Positions 41,795-50,543 of a stretch of DNA of 64,000 nucleotides are shown here, in pieces. Made by a program: the position numbers and the translations under genes. Positions within the stretch are counted from its first letter, which is position 1. Each line of letters opens with the position of its first letter. Source of the stretch: Candidatus Kuenenia stuttgartensis (lineage in GTDB: Bacteria > Planctomycetota > Planctomycetia > Gemmatales > Gemmataceae); NCBI GenBank assembly GCA_945875585.1, contig CAMCLK010000009.1, positions 1 through 64,000 of the forward strand, read 5' to 3'. The notes beneath the pieces were generated by a model, which was not told where the DNA came from, did no database searches, and was given only the letters and a program-made list of their open reading frames with translations.

Positions 41795-42885
41795 CGCCCA
41801 CCCTCCGTTAGTGCCAACCATGCCGCGGCTTCATGACCGGGGGCCAAAGCCCAGATTCGGGGTTCAAACGCCACCGACAGGGCTGATGGCAATCTCACAC
41901 CCAGTGCCAGCTCTGCTGGGGAACGGGGCCTGTCGTATTCCACCACCCGACAAGTGCTATCGAGCTCTGCCAGCCGGCGGGCTTCAGCGATGGCGTCGTC
42001 GAGTGTGCCGATAGCATCGACCAATCCGTGGGCCAGTGCCTGATCCGCGGTGTAGATGCCCCCATCGGCGAGATAACGCTGGTACGGTTGCCGATTATCG
42101 GGGCCAGGAGGTGCGGGACCAGCCTTGATGGGTGTGATGGTGAACGGTTCAAGTAGACGGCGTTTTAGACGAATACCACGTCCCTCTTCCACCACGGCAA
42201 CAAACCGGTTGTAGCTGGTGTCGATTAGGTCCTGCCAGACTTGGCGTTCTTTTGGGGTCATGCTCCGAAACATGGAGCCTGAATCTTTGATTTCCCCTTG
42301 TTTGATGATTGTCATTCCCACGCCTGTTTTGCGTGCCAACTCTTCCACGGTGGGTAGCCCGGCAAAAACACCAATCGAGCCAGTCATTCCAGATCGGTCG
42401 CAAACGATCGTTTGGGCTGGGGCGGCGATGTAATAGCCGCCTGATGCTGCCAGTGATCCGAAGGAAGCTACCAGAGGGCGGGCGTTTCTGGTGGTATCGC
42501 CATTGGCCAAAGCCACCAAACGGCGGTGCAGGTCGTCTGAGCTGGTGATAGTGCCACCGGGGCTATTGACGCGCAGCACAATGGCTTGCACGGCGGGATC
42601 TGCTGCTGCCTGTTCGATTTGGCGGTGAACGTAACCAAGCAGACCTTCGGCGAGAACGCCTTCCACACGGATGATGGCAATCTTGTTGCGGCCTTTGCCT
42701 GCCTCGGGGCGATAAATTTCGCTCAGATCGGCGCGGGGAAATAATCCGCCCCACAGTGGTTCTGCCATCCAGACAAGGCAGGCGATTACCAACAATGCCC
42801 CAAGCATCAGGCCGTTGAAGGTCATGGAAACCAGCAAAAACCAAGAATTGGAGGTGCCAGCAGAACCATTTGTTGCAGCAGGCAT
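41791..42885 (-). CDS. sppA: Signal peptide peptidase SppA-type S49 protease
   Basis: 364 residues from the ATG at 42885 (a GGA site lies before it; the frame extends to 42948 but would then overlap the tRNA promoter). One N-terminal membrane helix (LMLGALLVIACLVWMAEPL). The protease domain has VLRVNSPGGTITSSDDLHRR and the catalytic Ser in ASFGSLAASGGYYIAAP. The general-base Lys is expected in IIKQGEIKDSGSMF, as in the short Bacillus-type SppA with a Ser/Lys dyad. It degrades leftover signal peptides in the membrane. It is followed by a coupled small exported-protein gene. Confidence 0.93.
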   Translation of the reverse strand: MPAATNGSAGTSNSWFLLVSMTFNGLMLGALLVIACLVWMAEPLWGGLFPRADLSEIYRPEAGKGRNKIAIIRVEGVLAEGLLGYVHRQIEQAAADPAVQAIVLRVNSPGGTITSSDDLHRRLVALANGDTTRNARPLVASFGSLAASGGYYIAAPAQTIVCDRSGMTGSIGVFAGLPTVEELARKTGVGMTIIKQGEIKDSGSMFRSMTPKERQVWQDLIDTSYNRFVAVVEEGRGIRLKRRLLEPFTITPIKAGPAPPGPDNRQPYQRYLADGGIYTADQALAHGLVDAIGTLDDAIAEARRLAELDSTCRVVEYDRPRSPAELALGVRLPSALSVAFEPRIWALAPGHEAAAWLALTEGGR

Positions 42886-42941
42886 GTTCGGGATTCCGCG
42901 CATAACCGGAACCGATCTCGCCCAAGACGGACATGGGCGAC

Positions 42942-42969
42942 TTGTCAAAAGGTTCCACCGTGTTATGAT
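42942..42969 (+). promoter_or_regulatory. Sigma70-type promoter of tRNA-Asp
   Basis: TTGTCA at 42942-42947, a 16-base spacer, then TATGAT at 42964-42969 preceded by TGT (extended -10). The expected start near 42976 gives a short leader before the tRNA at 43009. Confidence 0.75.
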
Positions 42970-43008
42970 CTTAGCGGATCAACTGCTGTACAACGGTAAT
43001 TGATTCGT

Positions 43009-43082
43009 GGGGATGTAGCTCAATTGGTTAGAGCGCCGCCCTGTCACGGCGGAGGTTACGGGTTCGAGTCCCGCCATCCTCG
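43009..43082 (+). tRNA. tRNA-Asp (anticodon GTC)
   Basis: 74 nt cloverleaf. Acceptor GGGGATG pairs with CATCCTC (one G-U), the D arm is GCTC/GAGC, and the anticodon stem CCGCC/GGCGG closes loop CTGTCAC with anticodon GTC at 43043-43045. The T loop is TTCGAGT. The discriminator is G at 43082, and the CCA end is not encoded. G73 and GTC fit tRNA-Asp. Confidence 0.97.
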
Positions 43083-43100
43083 TAGATTGTTGATCAACCG

Positions 43101-43136
43101 ACCGGTGCCGCTCTTTGGGCGGCACCGGTTTTTTTT
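43101..43136 (+). terminator. Rho-independent terminator of tRNA-Asp
   Basis: Perfect 11-bp stem ACCGGTGCCGC (43101-43111) with GCGGCACCGGT (43119-43129), 7-base loop, then a run of seven T (43130-43136). It ends at the stop codon of the convergent 43138-43659 gene. Confidence 0.95.
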
Positions 43137-43137
43137 A

Positions 43138-43659
43138 TTACTTGGAATTTCGGCAGGGTTTAGCGGGTTTTTCCAGCACAAACCACAGCGTTGGATCACA
43201 CGGTTTTTGGCTATTCTGCATGTAACCCAAAATAAGACCTGGTGCGATTTCCCGCACTTCGTCGTGGATCGGTTCCACCCATCGTGTCAGCAGCCCCTGA
43301 ACTCCAGCGTAATCGAGATACAGGCAGTCTCGGCCATCAAGGCTCGATGGGCGAATGGCCATGCGCGCTCGTATGGCAGTGCCTACAGGCAACCGATTAA
43401 TCATGATCCCGCGGTCAACGATGAATCTTTTTCCAATCCACCCCATGCCCAGAACGGTGCTTTTCCAAGAGTTGCTTCTGCTGCCTGGTGCTGGAAGTAC
43501 CTTGCCACGCCAGTCGCCCGCTGGAAACGAATCCATGGCGGGTGCCTGACGGAACAACTGCTCCAGCTGCGCACGATTATAAGAAACTAAGTCGCGAGCC
43601 GTTTGTGGCGGAGGCGAATCGGTTGAACTGTTCAACAGCAAGAAGCAAACCATCAACAT
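43138..43659 (-). CDS. Secreted hypothetical protein, GXWXG/DUF4334-like
   Basis: 173 residues from the ATG at 43659, which gives a short hydrophobic leader (MLMVCFLLLNSS); the frame extends 31 codons upstream. PAGDWRGKVLP near residue 48 and MGWIGKRFIVDRG resemble the GXWXG and following GW-x-GK-x-F blocks of DUF4334-type proteins, and DEVREIAPGLILGYM matches the DDTVLGVMD-like end strand. The match is by eye and modest. Function unknown; lipid or small-molecule binding would fit a barrel-like fold. Its stop lies against the tRNA terminator. Confidence 0.7.
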   Translation of the reverse strand: MLMVCFLLLNSSTDSPPPQTARDLVSYNRAQLEQLFRQAPAMDSFPAGDWRGKVLPAPGSRSNSWKSTVLGMGWIGKRFIVDRGIMINRLPVGTAIRARMAIRPSSLDGRDCLYLDYAGVQGLLTRWVEPIHDEVREIAPGLILGYMQNSQKPCDPTLWFVLEKPAKPCRNSK

Positions 43660-43805
43660 CTGTTTCGTACCCGTGGCGTGATGTGAAGTGACTTTTTGAT
43701 TGTGCCACACATCTTCAAACAAACTCTTATCATGGAAGGAAATCTGCGGCACTCAGGTACGGTGGTACGCATTGGTCTAATTGATCCGTTGCATGGAGAA
43801 TGCCC

Positions 43806-44687
43806 ATGAAGTGGGAAGAAGGTCAGGATTCTGGCAACGTTGAAGATCGCCGGGGCTTGGGAATGCCCATGGCTGCCGGGGGCGGAGTCATTGGTCTTCT
43901 GGTCATGGCCGTGGCTTTTTACTTCACAGGTGATATCCGGCAGGCCAAGTTCATTGCCGACAAGGTCGGGCCTATCGTCAACAAGGCGGTACCTCAACGC
44001 CCTGCCGAGAACCGTTCTGTAGAACGCAACGACCGCACCCTTGAGTTCTCGAAGAAAATCATGGGTTACACCGACAAGGCTTGGACGGAAGTCTTTGAAA
44101 TTCACGGCAAACGCTACCAGAAGCCAACAATGGTGCTTTTCACAGACAAGGTCGACAGCGAGGGTTGCGGCGTTGCACCGTCCGCCGTGGGCCCCTTTTA
44201 CTGCCCGGCCAGCCGGAAAGTTTTTGTAGACCCGTCGTTTTTCGATGAGTTGGAAACCAAGCTGAAGGGATCCAAAGCCGATTTTTCGAAGGCCTATGTG
44301 ATAGCCCACGAGGTTGGCCACCATGTGCAAAACCTGCTTGGTTACAACACAATGGTTGATCAGTTCCGCAAACGTGAAGGCGAAAACGCTGGTATTCGAC
44401 TCGAATTGCAGGCGGATTACTTGGCGGGTGTTTGCTGGAACAGGGTGGAACGCGTGCGATCGATCATTGAGCCTGGCGATGTGGAATCGGCCATCACCAC
44501 AGCCAAGGCCATTGGCGACGATAGGTTGCAAAAAAGCGCCAAGGGTTGGGTTAACCCTGAGAGTTTCAACCACGGCACCTCGGCACAACGTCTGAAATGG
44601 TTCACGGAGGGTTTGAAAACGGGTGACGCGGAAAAGAGCGCACTAGATCGTTTTTTCAACCCCAATGTCCGTCCACTTGATCTGTAA
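43806..44687 (+). CDS. Neutral zinc metallopeptidase (YpfJ family)
   Basis: 293 residues from the ATG at 43806. The in-frame ATG at 43800 is too close to the GGAGA site (43796-43800), so 43806, with a 5-base spacing, is preferred. MKWEEGQDSGNVEDRRG is the typical YpfJ-family start. A membrane helix follows (GVIGLLVMAVAFYF), then the Zn motif HEVGHHVQNLLG at about residue 168 and the third ligand region in LELQADYLAGV. Family members are membrane-anchored zinc peptidases of poorly known substrate. The rhomboid protease gene follows after 32 bases, so the two may be cotranscribed. Confidence 0.95.
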   Translation: MKWEEGQDSGNVEDRRGLGMPMAAGGGVIGLLVMAVAFYFTGDIRQAKFIADKVGPIVNKAVPQRPAENRSVERNDRTLEFSKKIMGYTDKAWTEVFEIHGKRYQKPTMVLFTDKVDSEGCGVAPSAVGPFYCPASRKVFVDPSFFDELETKLKGSKADFSKAYVIAHEVGHHVQNLLGYNTMVDQFRKREGENAGIRLELQADYLAGVCWNRVERVRSIIEPGDVESAITTAKAIGDDRLQKSAKGWVNPESFNHGTSAQRLKWFTEGLKTGDAEKSALDRFFNPNVRPLDL

Positions 44688-44719
44688 TAGCATCTACTCC
44701 TGCCAGAGAGGGCTGTCCC

Positions 44720-45919
44720 ATGTTCCAAGGCTACGCTCCAGATCCTGTTCCCGATGACAAAAATAACGATATCGTTGATCTGGGCCATCACCATACTCTG
44801 GAACCTGACCGCATGACTCCGGTCCAGTTCATGGAGTCGCTAAAGAAACGCACGCCTTACCCTTGGGTCACGCCCGCCTTGATTGTCATCAACGTGCTGG
44901 TGTTTGCCCTGATGGTGATTTCTGGCGTCGATCCCATGAAACCAACGGTGGCGGACCTGTTGGCTTGGGGAGGAGATAAGGGCATTCGTGTGAATGAAGG
45001 TCAGGTCTGGAGATTGTTGACAGCGACGTATTTGCACGCTGGCATTATCCATCTTCTTGCCAACATGGTTGGTCTTGCCGTGGTCGGACAATTGGTCGAG
45101 CGATTGACCGGGTCCGCCGGATTTTTGCTGATGTACACCTTTGCTGGACTGGCCGGCAGCATTGCCAGTGTCACCTGGAATCCACAAATTGTGGGGATAG
45201 GGGCTTCAGGAAGTGTATTTGGTGTTTATGGCGCACTTCTTTGTTACGTGATGTTAAGATCGGACAGTATTCCGGCTGACTTGATCAAGGAGCACTCGAA
45301 GGGGCCGTTGATTTTTGTTGTTTACAATCTCGTCTATGGCGCCATTCAGCCCGGTATCGACAATGCCGCGCATGTCGGCGGATTTTTAGCCGGGGCAATG
45401 GCAGGGTTGGTGCTGTCTCAGCCATTTCCAGTAACTGGAAGCCCCTCGCGCCTTGGCCGCGATTCAGCGTTGTTCATGATTGCGGGGGTGACGTTGCTTG
45501 GTGGTTTGTTGGCATTCAGCAGCCTGCGTGGCAACACGGTGGATGTTGACAAGGTGTTGGCGGAAGTGACTCAACTGGAGCAGAAAGCGATCGACAGCAA
45601 CAACGCCATGGCCAACCGCATGACGTCCGCAAAAATTGGTAATAATGAAATTATCAGCATTCTGAAAACCGAGATCCTACCCGCGGGACAAGATGCCGCG
45701 CGCAAGGCTCACATGGTTGCGCCAAGTGTGGTTCTCCAGCACCGAGATCGGATTAATCGATATGCTAAATATCTCGATTTGCGTGTGGCGGCGTGGCAGA
45801 AACAACTGCAAGGCTTTGAAAATGACGACGCTGAACCGCTCAAGGAGTTTCAACGACTGTGGAAACAGGCGGAGAGTGAATCGATGGCCTTGATTGCTGA
45901 AGCGGCGAAAACAAAATAG
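44720..45919 (+). CDS. Rhomboid family intramembrane serine protease
   Basis: 399 residues. A soluble N-terminus of ~50 residues is followed by about six membrane helices (LIVINVLVFALMVISGV onward). The catalytic Ser165 lies in GIGASGSVFGVYG and His218 in NAAHVGGFLAG, giving the Ser-His dyad. The LHAGIIHLLANMVGL helix matches the HxxxN block. After the last helix a ~120-residue mostly helical C-terminal tail extends into the soluble phase (DVDKVLAEVTQLEQKAIDSN), which may gate or recruit substrates. It cleaves membrane-protein segments. The neighbouring zinc peptidase suggests shared envelope proteolysis. Confidence 0.95.
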   Translation: MFQGYAPDPVPDDKNNDIVDLGHHHTLEPDRMTPVQFMESLKKRTPYPWVTPALIVINVLVFALMVISGVDPMKPTVADLLAWGGDKGIRVNEGQVWRLLTATYLHAGIIHLLANMVGLAVVGQLVERLTGSAGFLLMYTFAGLAGSIASVTWNPQIVGIGASGSVFGVYGALLCYVMLRSDSIPADLIKEHSKGPLIFVVYNLVYGAIQPGIDNAAHVGGFLAGAMAGLVLSQPFPVTGSPSRLGRDSALFMIAGVTLLGGLLAFSSLRGNTVDVDKVLAEVTQLEQKAIDSNNAMANRMTSAKIGNNEIISILKTEILPAGQDAARKAHMVAPSVVLQHRDRINRYAKYLDLRVAAWQKQLQGFENDDAEPLKEFQRLWKQAESESMALIAEAAKTK

Positions 45920-45939
45920 CGTAACGCGGGGTTGGTTCC

Positions 45940-46344
45940 ATGATAACTCTGTTGGTCTCTGTCTTGGTTTGTCTTGGTGATCCCAAGGCCAACCTCGAGG
46001 CAACTGCAGCGGCTTATGATCTGGCTGTTTCCAAGGCTGATGTCGCCGCGCTAGACACCATACTTGCTCCAGAGGTGGTGTTCACCACGGCATCAGGCCG
46101 CGTGATGGACAAGAAGGCTGTGCTGGCCATGCTGGGTTCACCAGACACACGTTATGAGTCGGTAACGTCTGATCAGGTGGTTCGTACGGTGAGTGGAGAT
46201 ACGGCTATTGAAACAGGCCGCGCGCGCGTCAAGGGAATGCGTCGCGGCCAGCCGGTGAACGAAATTCAGCGGTACACGGATGTATGGATTCTGAGAAAGG
46301 GCCGATGGTTGTTGCTGGCGGAGCACACCAGTCTTTTGCCATAA
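45940..46344 (+). CDS. Secreted NTF2-like (DUF4440/SnoaL-type) protein
   Basis: 134 residues with a short hydrophobic leader (MITLLVSVLVCLG). The rest is a cone-shaped NTF2-like fold: ATAAAYDLAVSKADVAALDT for the first helices, VVFTTASGRVMDKKAVLAML, then strands GRARVKGMRRGQPV and TDVWILRKGRWLLLAEHTS ending the fold. DUF4440 members are mostly of unknown activity. Read 20 bases after the rhomboid gene on the same strand. Confidence 0.85.
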   Translation: MITLLVSVLVCLGDPKANLEATAAAYDLAVSKADVAALDTILAPEVVFTTASGRVMDKKAVLAMLGSPDTRYESVTSDQVVRTVSGDTAIETGRARVKGMRRGQPVNEIQRYTDVWILRKGRWLLLAEHTSLLP

Positions 46345-46390
46345 ATCATCAAAATTGAATCAAGCTGTGTTTGTTGTGGCTGATTTTGTA

Positions 46391-46804
46391 TCAGCGCAAA
46401 TCGATATCCCACCGATTGGTGCCCGATTTCAGCTCTAATTGCAAGGGTGATGTTGCAGGATCACTGTAGTTGGATGGCACGGAAAACCATCTCGAAGTGT
46501 CGGTTTCTTTGGTGGGAGCATCCCCTTTTTTGCGGGAACGGGTTTGGGTTTTTCTGGGGTCGATGCTGGAAACAGCAACTTTAGCCGAACCAATCGGGAT
46601 ACCCGTAATGCGATACGCGCCATCTGGGCCGATTGTGCCTGAATGAGTGCCGCCATCCTTTCCAACCACGGTAACGGAACCTGAGGCGACGATTTTGCGT
46701 TGGTAAGAAACAGTTCCTTCCAAATCTGCCATACTTCCGGAACACCCTGTAATGCACAGCAGTAGAACCAAGAGCAGACATGACCTTGCAATTGAATGGT
46801 ACAT
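46391..46804 (-). CDS. Lipoprotein with carboxypeptidase-regulatory-like domain
   Basis: 137 residues. The signal peptide has a lipobox (LLLVLLLCITGC-S), so it is probably lipid-anchored. The body MADLEGTVSYQRKIVASGSV, with TVVGKDGGTHSGTIGPDGAY and YRITGIPIGSAKVAVSS, is a transthyretin/CarboxypepD_reg-like beta-sandwich. These small lipoproteins very often follow DUF1559 genes in planctomycetes. Here it is 7 bases downstream of one and surely in the same operon. Function unknown. Confidence 0.85.
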   Translation of the reverse strand: MYHSIARSCLLLVLLLCITGCSGSMADLEGTVSYQRKIVASGSVTVVGKDGGTHSGTIGPDGAYRITGIPIGSAKVAVSSIDPRKTQTRSRKKGDAPTKETDTSRWFSVPSNYSDPATSPLQLELKSGTNRWDIDLR

Positions 46805-46811
46805 GTGAGTC

Positions 46812-47714
46812 TCAGTTCAGTGATGGATCTGGTATTTCACCACCAGCACGCGTTGCAAGGGCTGGAATTACCGATCCAACCTGATACGTCATGAAGCGGA
46901 CAGATCCATCCGCGAAAGCCATGGTTGCTCCTCCCGTATGGAAACTCCAGGGGTGCATGACATGGCAATTGGCGTCGTAAGTTCCAGAAGGATTGCCAAT
47001 GTAGCTATTCGTATCGGCAGAGCGCGCGCCCGGGCCAAAATAAGCAGGCACGGGGCAGTTGGTACCTGCGCCAGACAACAGTGTGGTATTGCGTAGGCCG
47101 ATTCCAACATCGCCTTCGTCGTAACTGTCCCACCAACCCCAACCCCAATTGGCACCTAGCATCAGTGGTGGGCGTTCAGCCACCACAATCGTTGAGCTAG
47201 ACCCATCGGTGATATGGGAAATGGCAGTTTTTGAATTTAGGTACATAATGCCTTCATTTCCCAAAGTGCTGTACCCTTCAACAGCCAGATAACTCGAATA
47301 ACCATGGTTGTCGAGTGGATTCACGAATTTTCCGGAACGGGGATCTGATGGACAGGCATAGGTTTTCAGCACGTTGTCGTAACCAGCTTTTTGTTGCTCG
47401 ACAAAAGGCAGGATATGCCGCATCCAACCAACCGCGGCATTGAACCCGGACGTTGGATATTGCCACGAAGGGCCGCTAGGGGTTCCAGGATTTTCCACCA
47501 TTCCCGGCCCAACACAGGGTGGAAAGGCACCGAATTGCCCATGAAAGGAATGGAGTGACAGACTGATTTGTTTCAGGTTGTTGGTGCAAGCCATACGATT
47601 GGCTGCCTCCCGGACTTTCTGAACCGCTGGAACAAGTAAACCTATCAGGACAGCGATTATAGCGATAACAACAAGGAGTTCGATCAGCGTGAAACCAACT
47701 CGATGCTTGACCAT
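46812..47714 (-). CDS. DUF1559 protein with type IV prepilin-like N-terminus
   Basis: 300 residues from the ATG at 47714 (GAGG 6 bases before it); the frame's upstream TTG at 47732 is less likely. The prepilin signal is [20 protein letters not shown], followed by [21 protein letters not shown]-terminal features are [20 protein letters not shown] and [12 protein letters not shown]. Exported through a pilin-like route. It pairs with the lipoprotein gene 7 bases downstream. The same DUF1559-lipoprotein arrangement recurs at 49201-50543. Confidence 0.93.
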   Translation of the reverse strand: MVKHRVGFTLIELLVVIAIIAVLIGLLVPAVQKVREAANRMACTNNLKQISLSLHSFHGQFGAFPPCVGPGMVENPGTPSGPSWQYPTSGFNAAVGWMRHILPFVEQQKAGYDNVLKTYACPSDPRSGKFVNPLDNHGYSSYLAVEGYSTLGNEGIMYLNSKTAISHITDGSSSTIVVAERPPLMLGANWGWGWWDSYDEGDVGIGLRNTTLLSGAGTNCPVPAYFGPGARSADTNSYIGNPSGTYDANCHVMHPWSFHTGGATMAFADGSVRFMTYQVGSVIPALATRAGGEIPDPSLN

Positions 47715-47875
47715 GGCAAGCCTCGTTTTCAAACGAAAATGAACTATTCATTAATGGCATTATTTCCTGTGTCATGCAACAAGAAATAATGCGAAAAAGA
47801 ATTGCAATTGCCCTTTCTGGTTCGCCTTGTCAGGCGCGATCATCAGTATAAATGTTTACCAAAACACCTGAATAA

Positions 47876-49204
47876 TCAGGGCATTCTTAACGCGGCATGA
47901 TTTTCCAAAGGCAACTGAGCGGTTTCAGTGACCCGGTCCAAAAAGGCTGCGTTGCAACCGTGCATGACAATTTCAGCCACCTGAAAATCGCTGAAGTGCG
48001 CGCGTAGTGCTGCCACAGTCGTATCCGTGATGGTCCATGGGGCAACAGCCATTTTTTGAGCCAGCGTGATCACCGCCCGATCCTTGTCGGACAGGGTGCT
48101 TGCATTGCTGTCGATCCGTTTCAATTCATCCATTCCGATTCCGGCAGCAGCCATGCGTTTGGCAATCAGGTCGAGCATATACCATGCGCGATCTTGCCGG
48201 GCTGTTGTCCAAGCCACCAGAAGTTTGGAGCGCAAATCGAGTTTGCCTTTGGTTTCGGCTGCTTGAAGGACGCTGATTTTGCTCTTGTTGGCTACCGGGA
48301 AAGTTTTCAAAAGCCTGACCCAAGCTGGTTCAGCATCGCCCGGTGCCAATGGCAAAACAGGATCACGCCGTGCAACCAACTTGAGATGGGCGGCTAGGCC
48401 ATCGAACGGCTCGAGTGGCGGCCTGGCAGAATCGGTTGCTTTCATGGGTGCTAAACTTGATTTCTGTTTTGCAAACAGGTCCGAAGTTGGGGTTAGGAAA
48501 GAGTCGAGTTCAACATTGGGTTTGGTTTGATCAGTCCGGCGGAAAAACGCACCACTTTCCTCGGCGGGAATATTCAAGGTATCTGTCCAACGATTGGTCG
48601 AATTGTAGCCTGCTACAGACTGTGTTATTTCATTGATTTGCATGGGAGTGAAATGTTTTCCTAGCGCAGCAACGTCACTTCGATTCACCAAATGTGGGCC
48701 ACGTGTCAGCTTCAGAGTGAATTCGAAAGCGGCGCGATCGGCCGGTTGGATTTTTTCCCAGTTGCCATCGAGAGAAGCAATTTCGTCATCCGACAAACCC
48801 GCGACCGCGAGTTTGTGTTCCTGATGACCGAGTCAGTAAAAGCAGTCGTTGGCGCGAGAGCTGATCCAGAACAATTTTACCTTGAATGTATTGTCCAGAC
48901 TGAACGCTGGATCTGCTGGCCTTGCCGGAGTTGCCGCGCCAGTAGTGGCTGTACGGGGTGTTCCGGAAAGTGATTCGCGCAATTCCTCGGCAATGTAGTA
49001 AGCGCGAAATCGGCCGTTATTGACCCGCGACAATCCTCCAGCATTGGCGTCTGGTGCAGGTGGCATGGGAATACGTGGCGTGGCTTTTTTGTGATTCTCA
49101 AGGGCTTTCTTCGATTCATCCCGTGTGGAGGCGGCTCTTGGCGTTGCCTCCACCGGCATGGGTTGTTGAACAAGAATCAACCACGCGATGCTTAATTCGA
49201 TCAT
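47876..49204 (-). CDS. AhpD-like (CMD-fold) protein, predicted selenoprotein with Sec at in-frame TGA
   Basis: Read as one 442-residue protein with a TGA at 48833-48835 as codon 124. Before it the frame ends ISSRANDCFY; after it, in the same frame, LGHQEHKLAVAG continues and stays open for 318 codons to 47876. The TGA falls exactly where AhpD/carboxymuconolactone decarboxylase-like proteins have the second Cys of CxxC (family text is typically NDCFYCLGHQE), giving C121-F-Y-U124-L-G-H127. A bacterial SECIS-like hairpin follows (separate entry). The leader [16 protein letters not shown] suggests export. Two AhpD-like domains are visible: ~90-225 with the CxxU site, and ~300-440 (TTARQDRAWYML) whose cysteines are lost. 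The ATG at 49204 overlaps the upstream lipoprotein stop, with GAGGAG before it. Alternatives are a Cys-to-stop mutation or sequencing error. No selA/B/C genes are in the window. Confidence 0.8.
48785..48828 (-). promoter_or_regulatory. Predicted bacterial SECIS element
   Basis: In the mRNA, counting from the base after UGA, positions 17-26 (ACAAACUCGC) pair with 31-40 (GCGGGUUUGU): a continuous 10-bp stem with one G-U. The loop is GGUC at 27-30. Positions 5-10 (GUCAUC) pair with 43-48 (GAUGAC) to form a lower stem across an internal loop. A loop with a leading G, about 16-37 nt after the UGA, is the established bacterial SECIS pattern, and GGUC resembles the GGUCU loop of E. coli fdhF. The hairpin lies inside the coding region. 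Confidence 0.78.
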
Positions 49205-49596
49205 GGCATGTTCTCCTCACGGGTGATGGCTCGATTTGGTCGGGTGACAACCCTATAGGCTACCTTGCGCGATTTATTATCTTTGGAACCGTCGCCTTTA
49301 AGCGATAGATTGACCACAAAACTAATACCCGCCCCAACCACTTTGCCATCTCCTTCGATGGAATAGTCGGATAGTGATGTTCCACGGGCAAATACATCGT
49401 CCTGAAAATACACAGGAGGTTTGGCTTGAGCCATCACGTTTTGCCGACTCCCGTTTTTCCACGCCTCAAGAGCTGTGGTAATGGTGGCTTTGGCCTCCTC
49501 CGGAGTGGTGGCTAATCCCATGGTTGACTGACCGCCGCAGCCTGAAACAAGTACCACCAGCAACCCCGCCAACCATTCAATTCTAAAATGAATCAC
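49201..49596 (-). CDS. Lipoprotein of unknown function
   Basis: 131 residues from a GTG at 49596 that overlaps the DUF1559 stop as GTGA, with GGGGAGG 7 bases upstream. The longer frame to 49821 runs antisense-free but inside the DUF1559 gene and lacks support. The lipobox is in [16 protein letters not shown]. The mature part begins [20 protein letters not shown], a helical segment, followed by strands ([28 protein letters not shown]). I do not recognise the domain. It is coupled at its end to the predicted selenoprotein gene by an ATGA overlap, so DUF1559, lipoprotein and selenoprotein are made together. Confidence 0.8.
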   Translation of the reverse strand: MIHFRIEWLAGLLVVLVSGCGGQSTMGLATTPEEAKATITTALEAWKNGSRQNVMAQAKPPVYFQDDVFARGTSLSDYSIEGDGKVVGAGISFVVNLSLKGDGSKDNKSRKVAYRVVTRPNRAITREENMP

Positions 49597-50543
49597 TGGG
49601 CTACCTCCCCGCCGGTGGCAGAGCCCATGGCGCGCCAAGTGGCCAGGCTGATTGACTGGGAGACAAATCGAAGCGATCCATCGCACATCACCACATTCAC
49701 ACCGCCAGCGTGGTTGCTGTCGGCTGTTGTGGCAATGCGCCCGGGCGGATACATGCAGGAGTTGCTGAAGGGGCGGGTTGAATGGAAATAAACGGTGGTG
49801 GAGTGGTATCCATACAACCATGGGGCGCCAACATCAGACATGCCTTGATAAAGTAGATTCTTAGTGTCGAGTGAGTCCGCAATTGTCTGGGCCTCGTCAG
49901 CCGTGGTAGGGTATAAACCTTTGACCTGTCCTAGGTAAAATGTATCAGAAACGCTGGAAATGCCATTATTGTAATCACCCTTGCGGTGCTCGCTTAGGGC
50001 GGCGGTGTTGGAGCTTCCATCAAGAATGTCCGCGAACCTAGTTTTGCTATTGAGGTAAAAAGGTCCATTGGGAGCTGGCATTCCAAAATTCGGGTCGGAA
50101 TTCAACGTTGGTGGTAGGCCCCAAAGGATGCCAGAACCTTGGCTGACTCGGTAGTTGTTTCCCGCCCAGCCCGCCGGAATGGCGTTGAACGAATCGGAAG
50201 GGCACAGGAATGTTTTGATGGTCATGGCTCTGGGGTTGTTGTTTGCCGCAGCGTTCCAGCTTTGGGTGAAATCGATCTGCTTGAAAATGGCATCCTGTTC
50301 CAGATAAGGCAGTAGATACGAATGGGTAGATAAAGACAGGGCGTCGCGGCCAGCAGGAAAAGCCCCTTGGGCTCCATGATAACTTTGCAGTGCCAGTCCC
50401 ATTTGCTTCAGATTGTTGGAGCAGCTCATCCGGTTGGCAGCTTCACGAACCTTTTGAACAGCGGGGACAAGTAGACCTATAAGGACGGCAATAATAGCAA
50501 TAACAACGAGCAGTTCAATCAATGTAAAGCCTTGGCGCTTCAT
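49593..50543 (-). CDS. DUF1559 protein with type IV prepilin-like N-terminus
   Basis: 316 residues from the ATG at 50543 (AAGGAG 7 bases upstream). The prepilin motif is [20 protein letters not shown], then [20 protein letters not shown]. The C-terminal region has [20 protein letters not shown]. It is the first gene of a three-gene coupled operon with a lipoprotein and the AhpD-like selenoprotein, and a close paralogue of the 46812-47714 and 20395-21360 proteins. Exported by pilin-like machinery; role unknown. Confidence 0.93.
   Translation of the reverse strand: MKRQGFTLIELLVVIAIIAVLIGLLVPAVQKVREAANRMSCSNNLKQMGLALQSYHGAQGAFPAGRDALSLSTHSYLLPYLEQDAIFKQIDFTQSWNAAANNNPRAMTIKTFLCPSDSFNAIPAGWAGNNYRVSQGSGILWGLPPTLNSDPNFGMPAPNGPFYLNSKTRFADILDGSSNTAALSEHRKGDYNNGISSVSDTFYLGQVKGLYPTTADEAQTIADSLDTKNLLYQGMSDVGAPWLYGYHSTTVYFHSTRPFSNSCMYPPGRIATTADSNHAGGVNVVMCDGSLRFVSQSISLATWRAMGSATGGEVAQ

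Noticed and set aside
47876-48796. Separate 306-residue gene starting MSDDEI
   Set aside because: The first codon is TTG, internal to the read-through frame (GLSDDEI). No ribosome site precedes it, and it lacks the N-terminal half of the AhpD domain.
48833-49204. Separate 123-residue secreted protein ending at DCFY
   Set aside because: It ends mid-motif of the AhpD fold, and the same frame resumes directly after the TGA with the expected family sequence.
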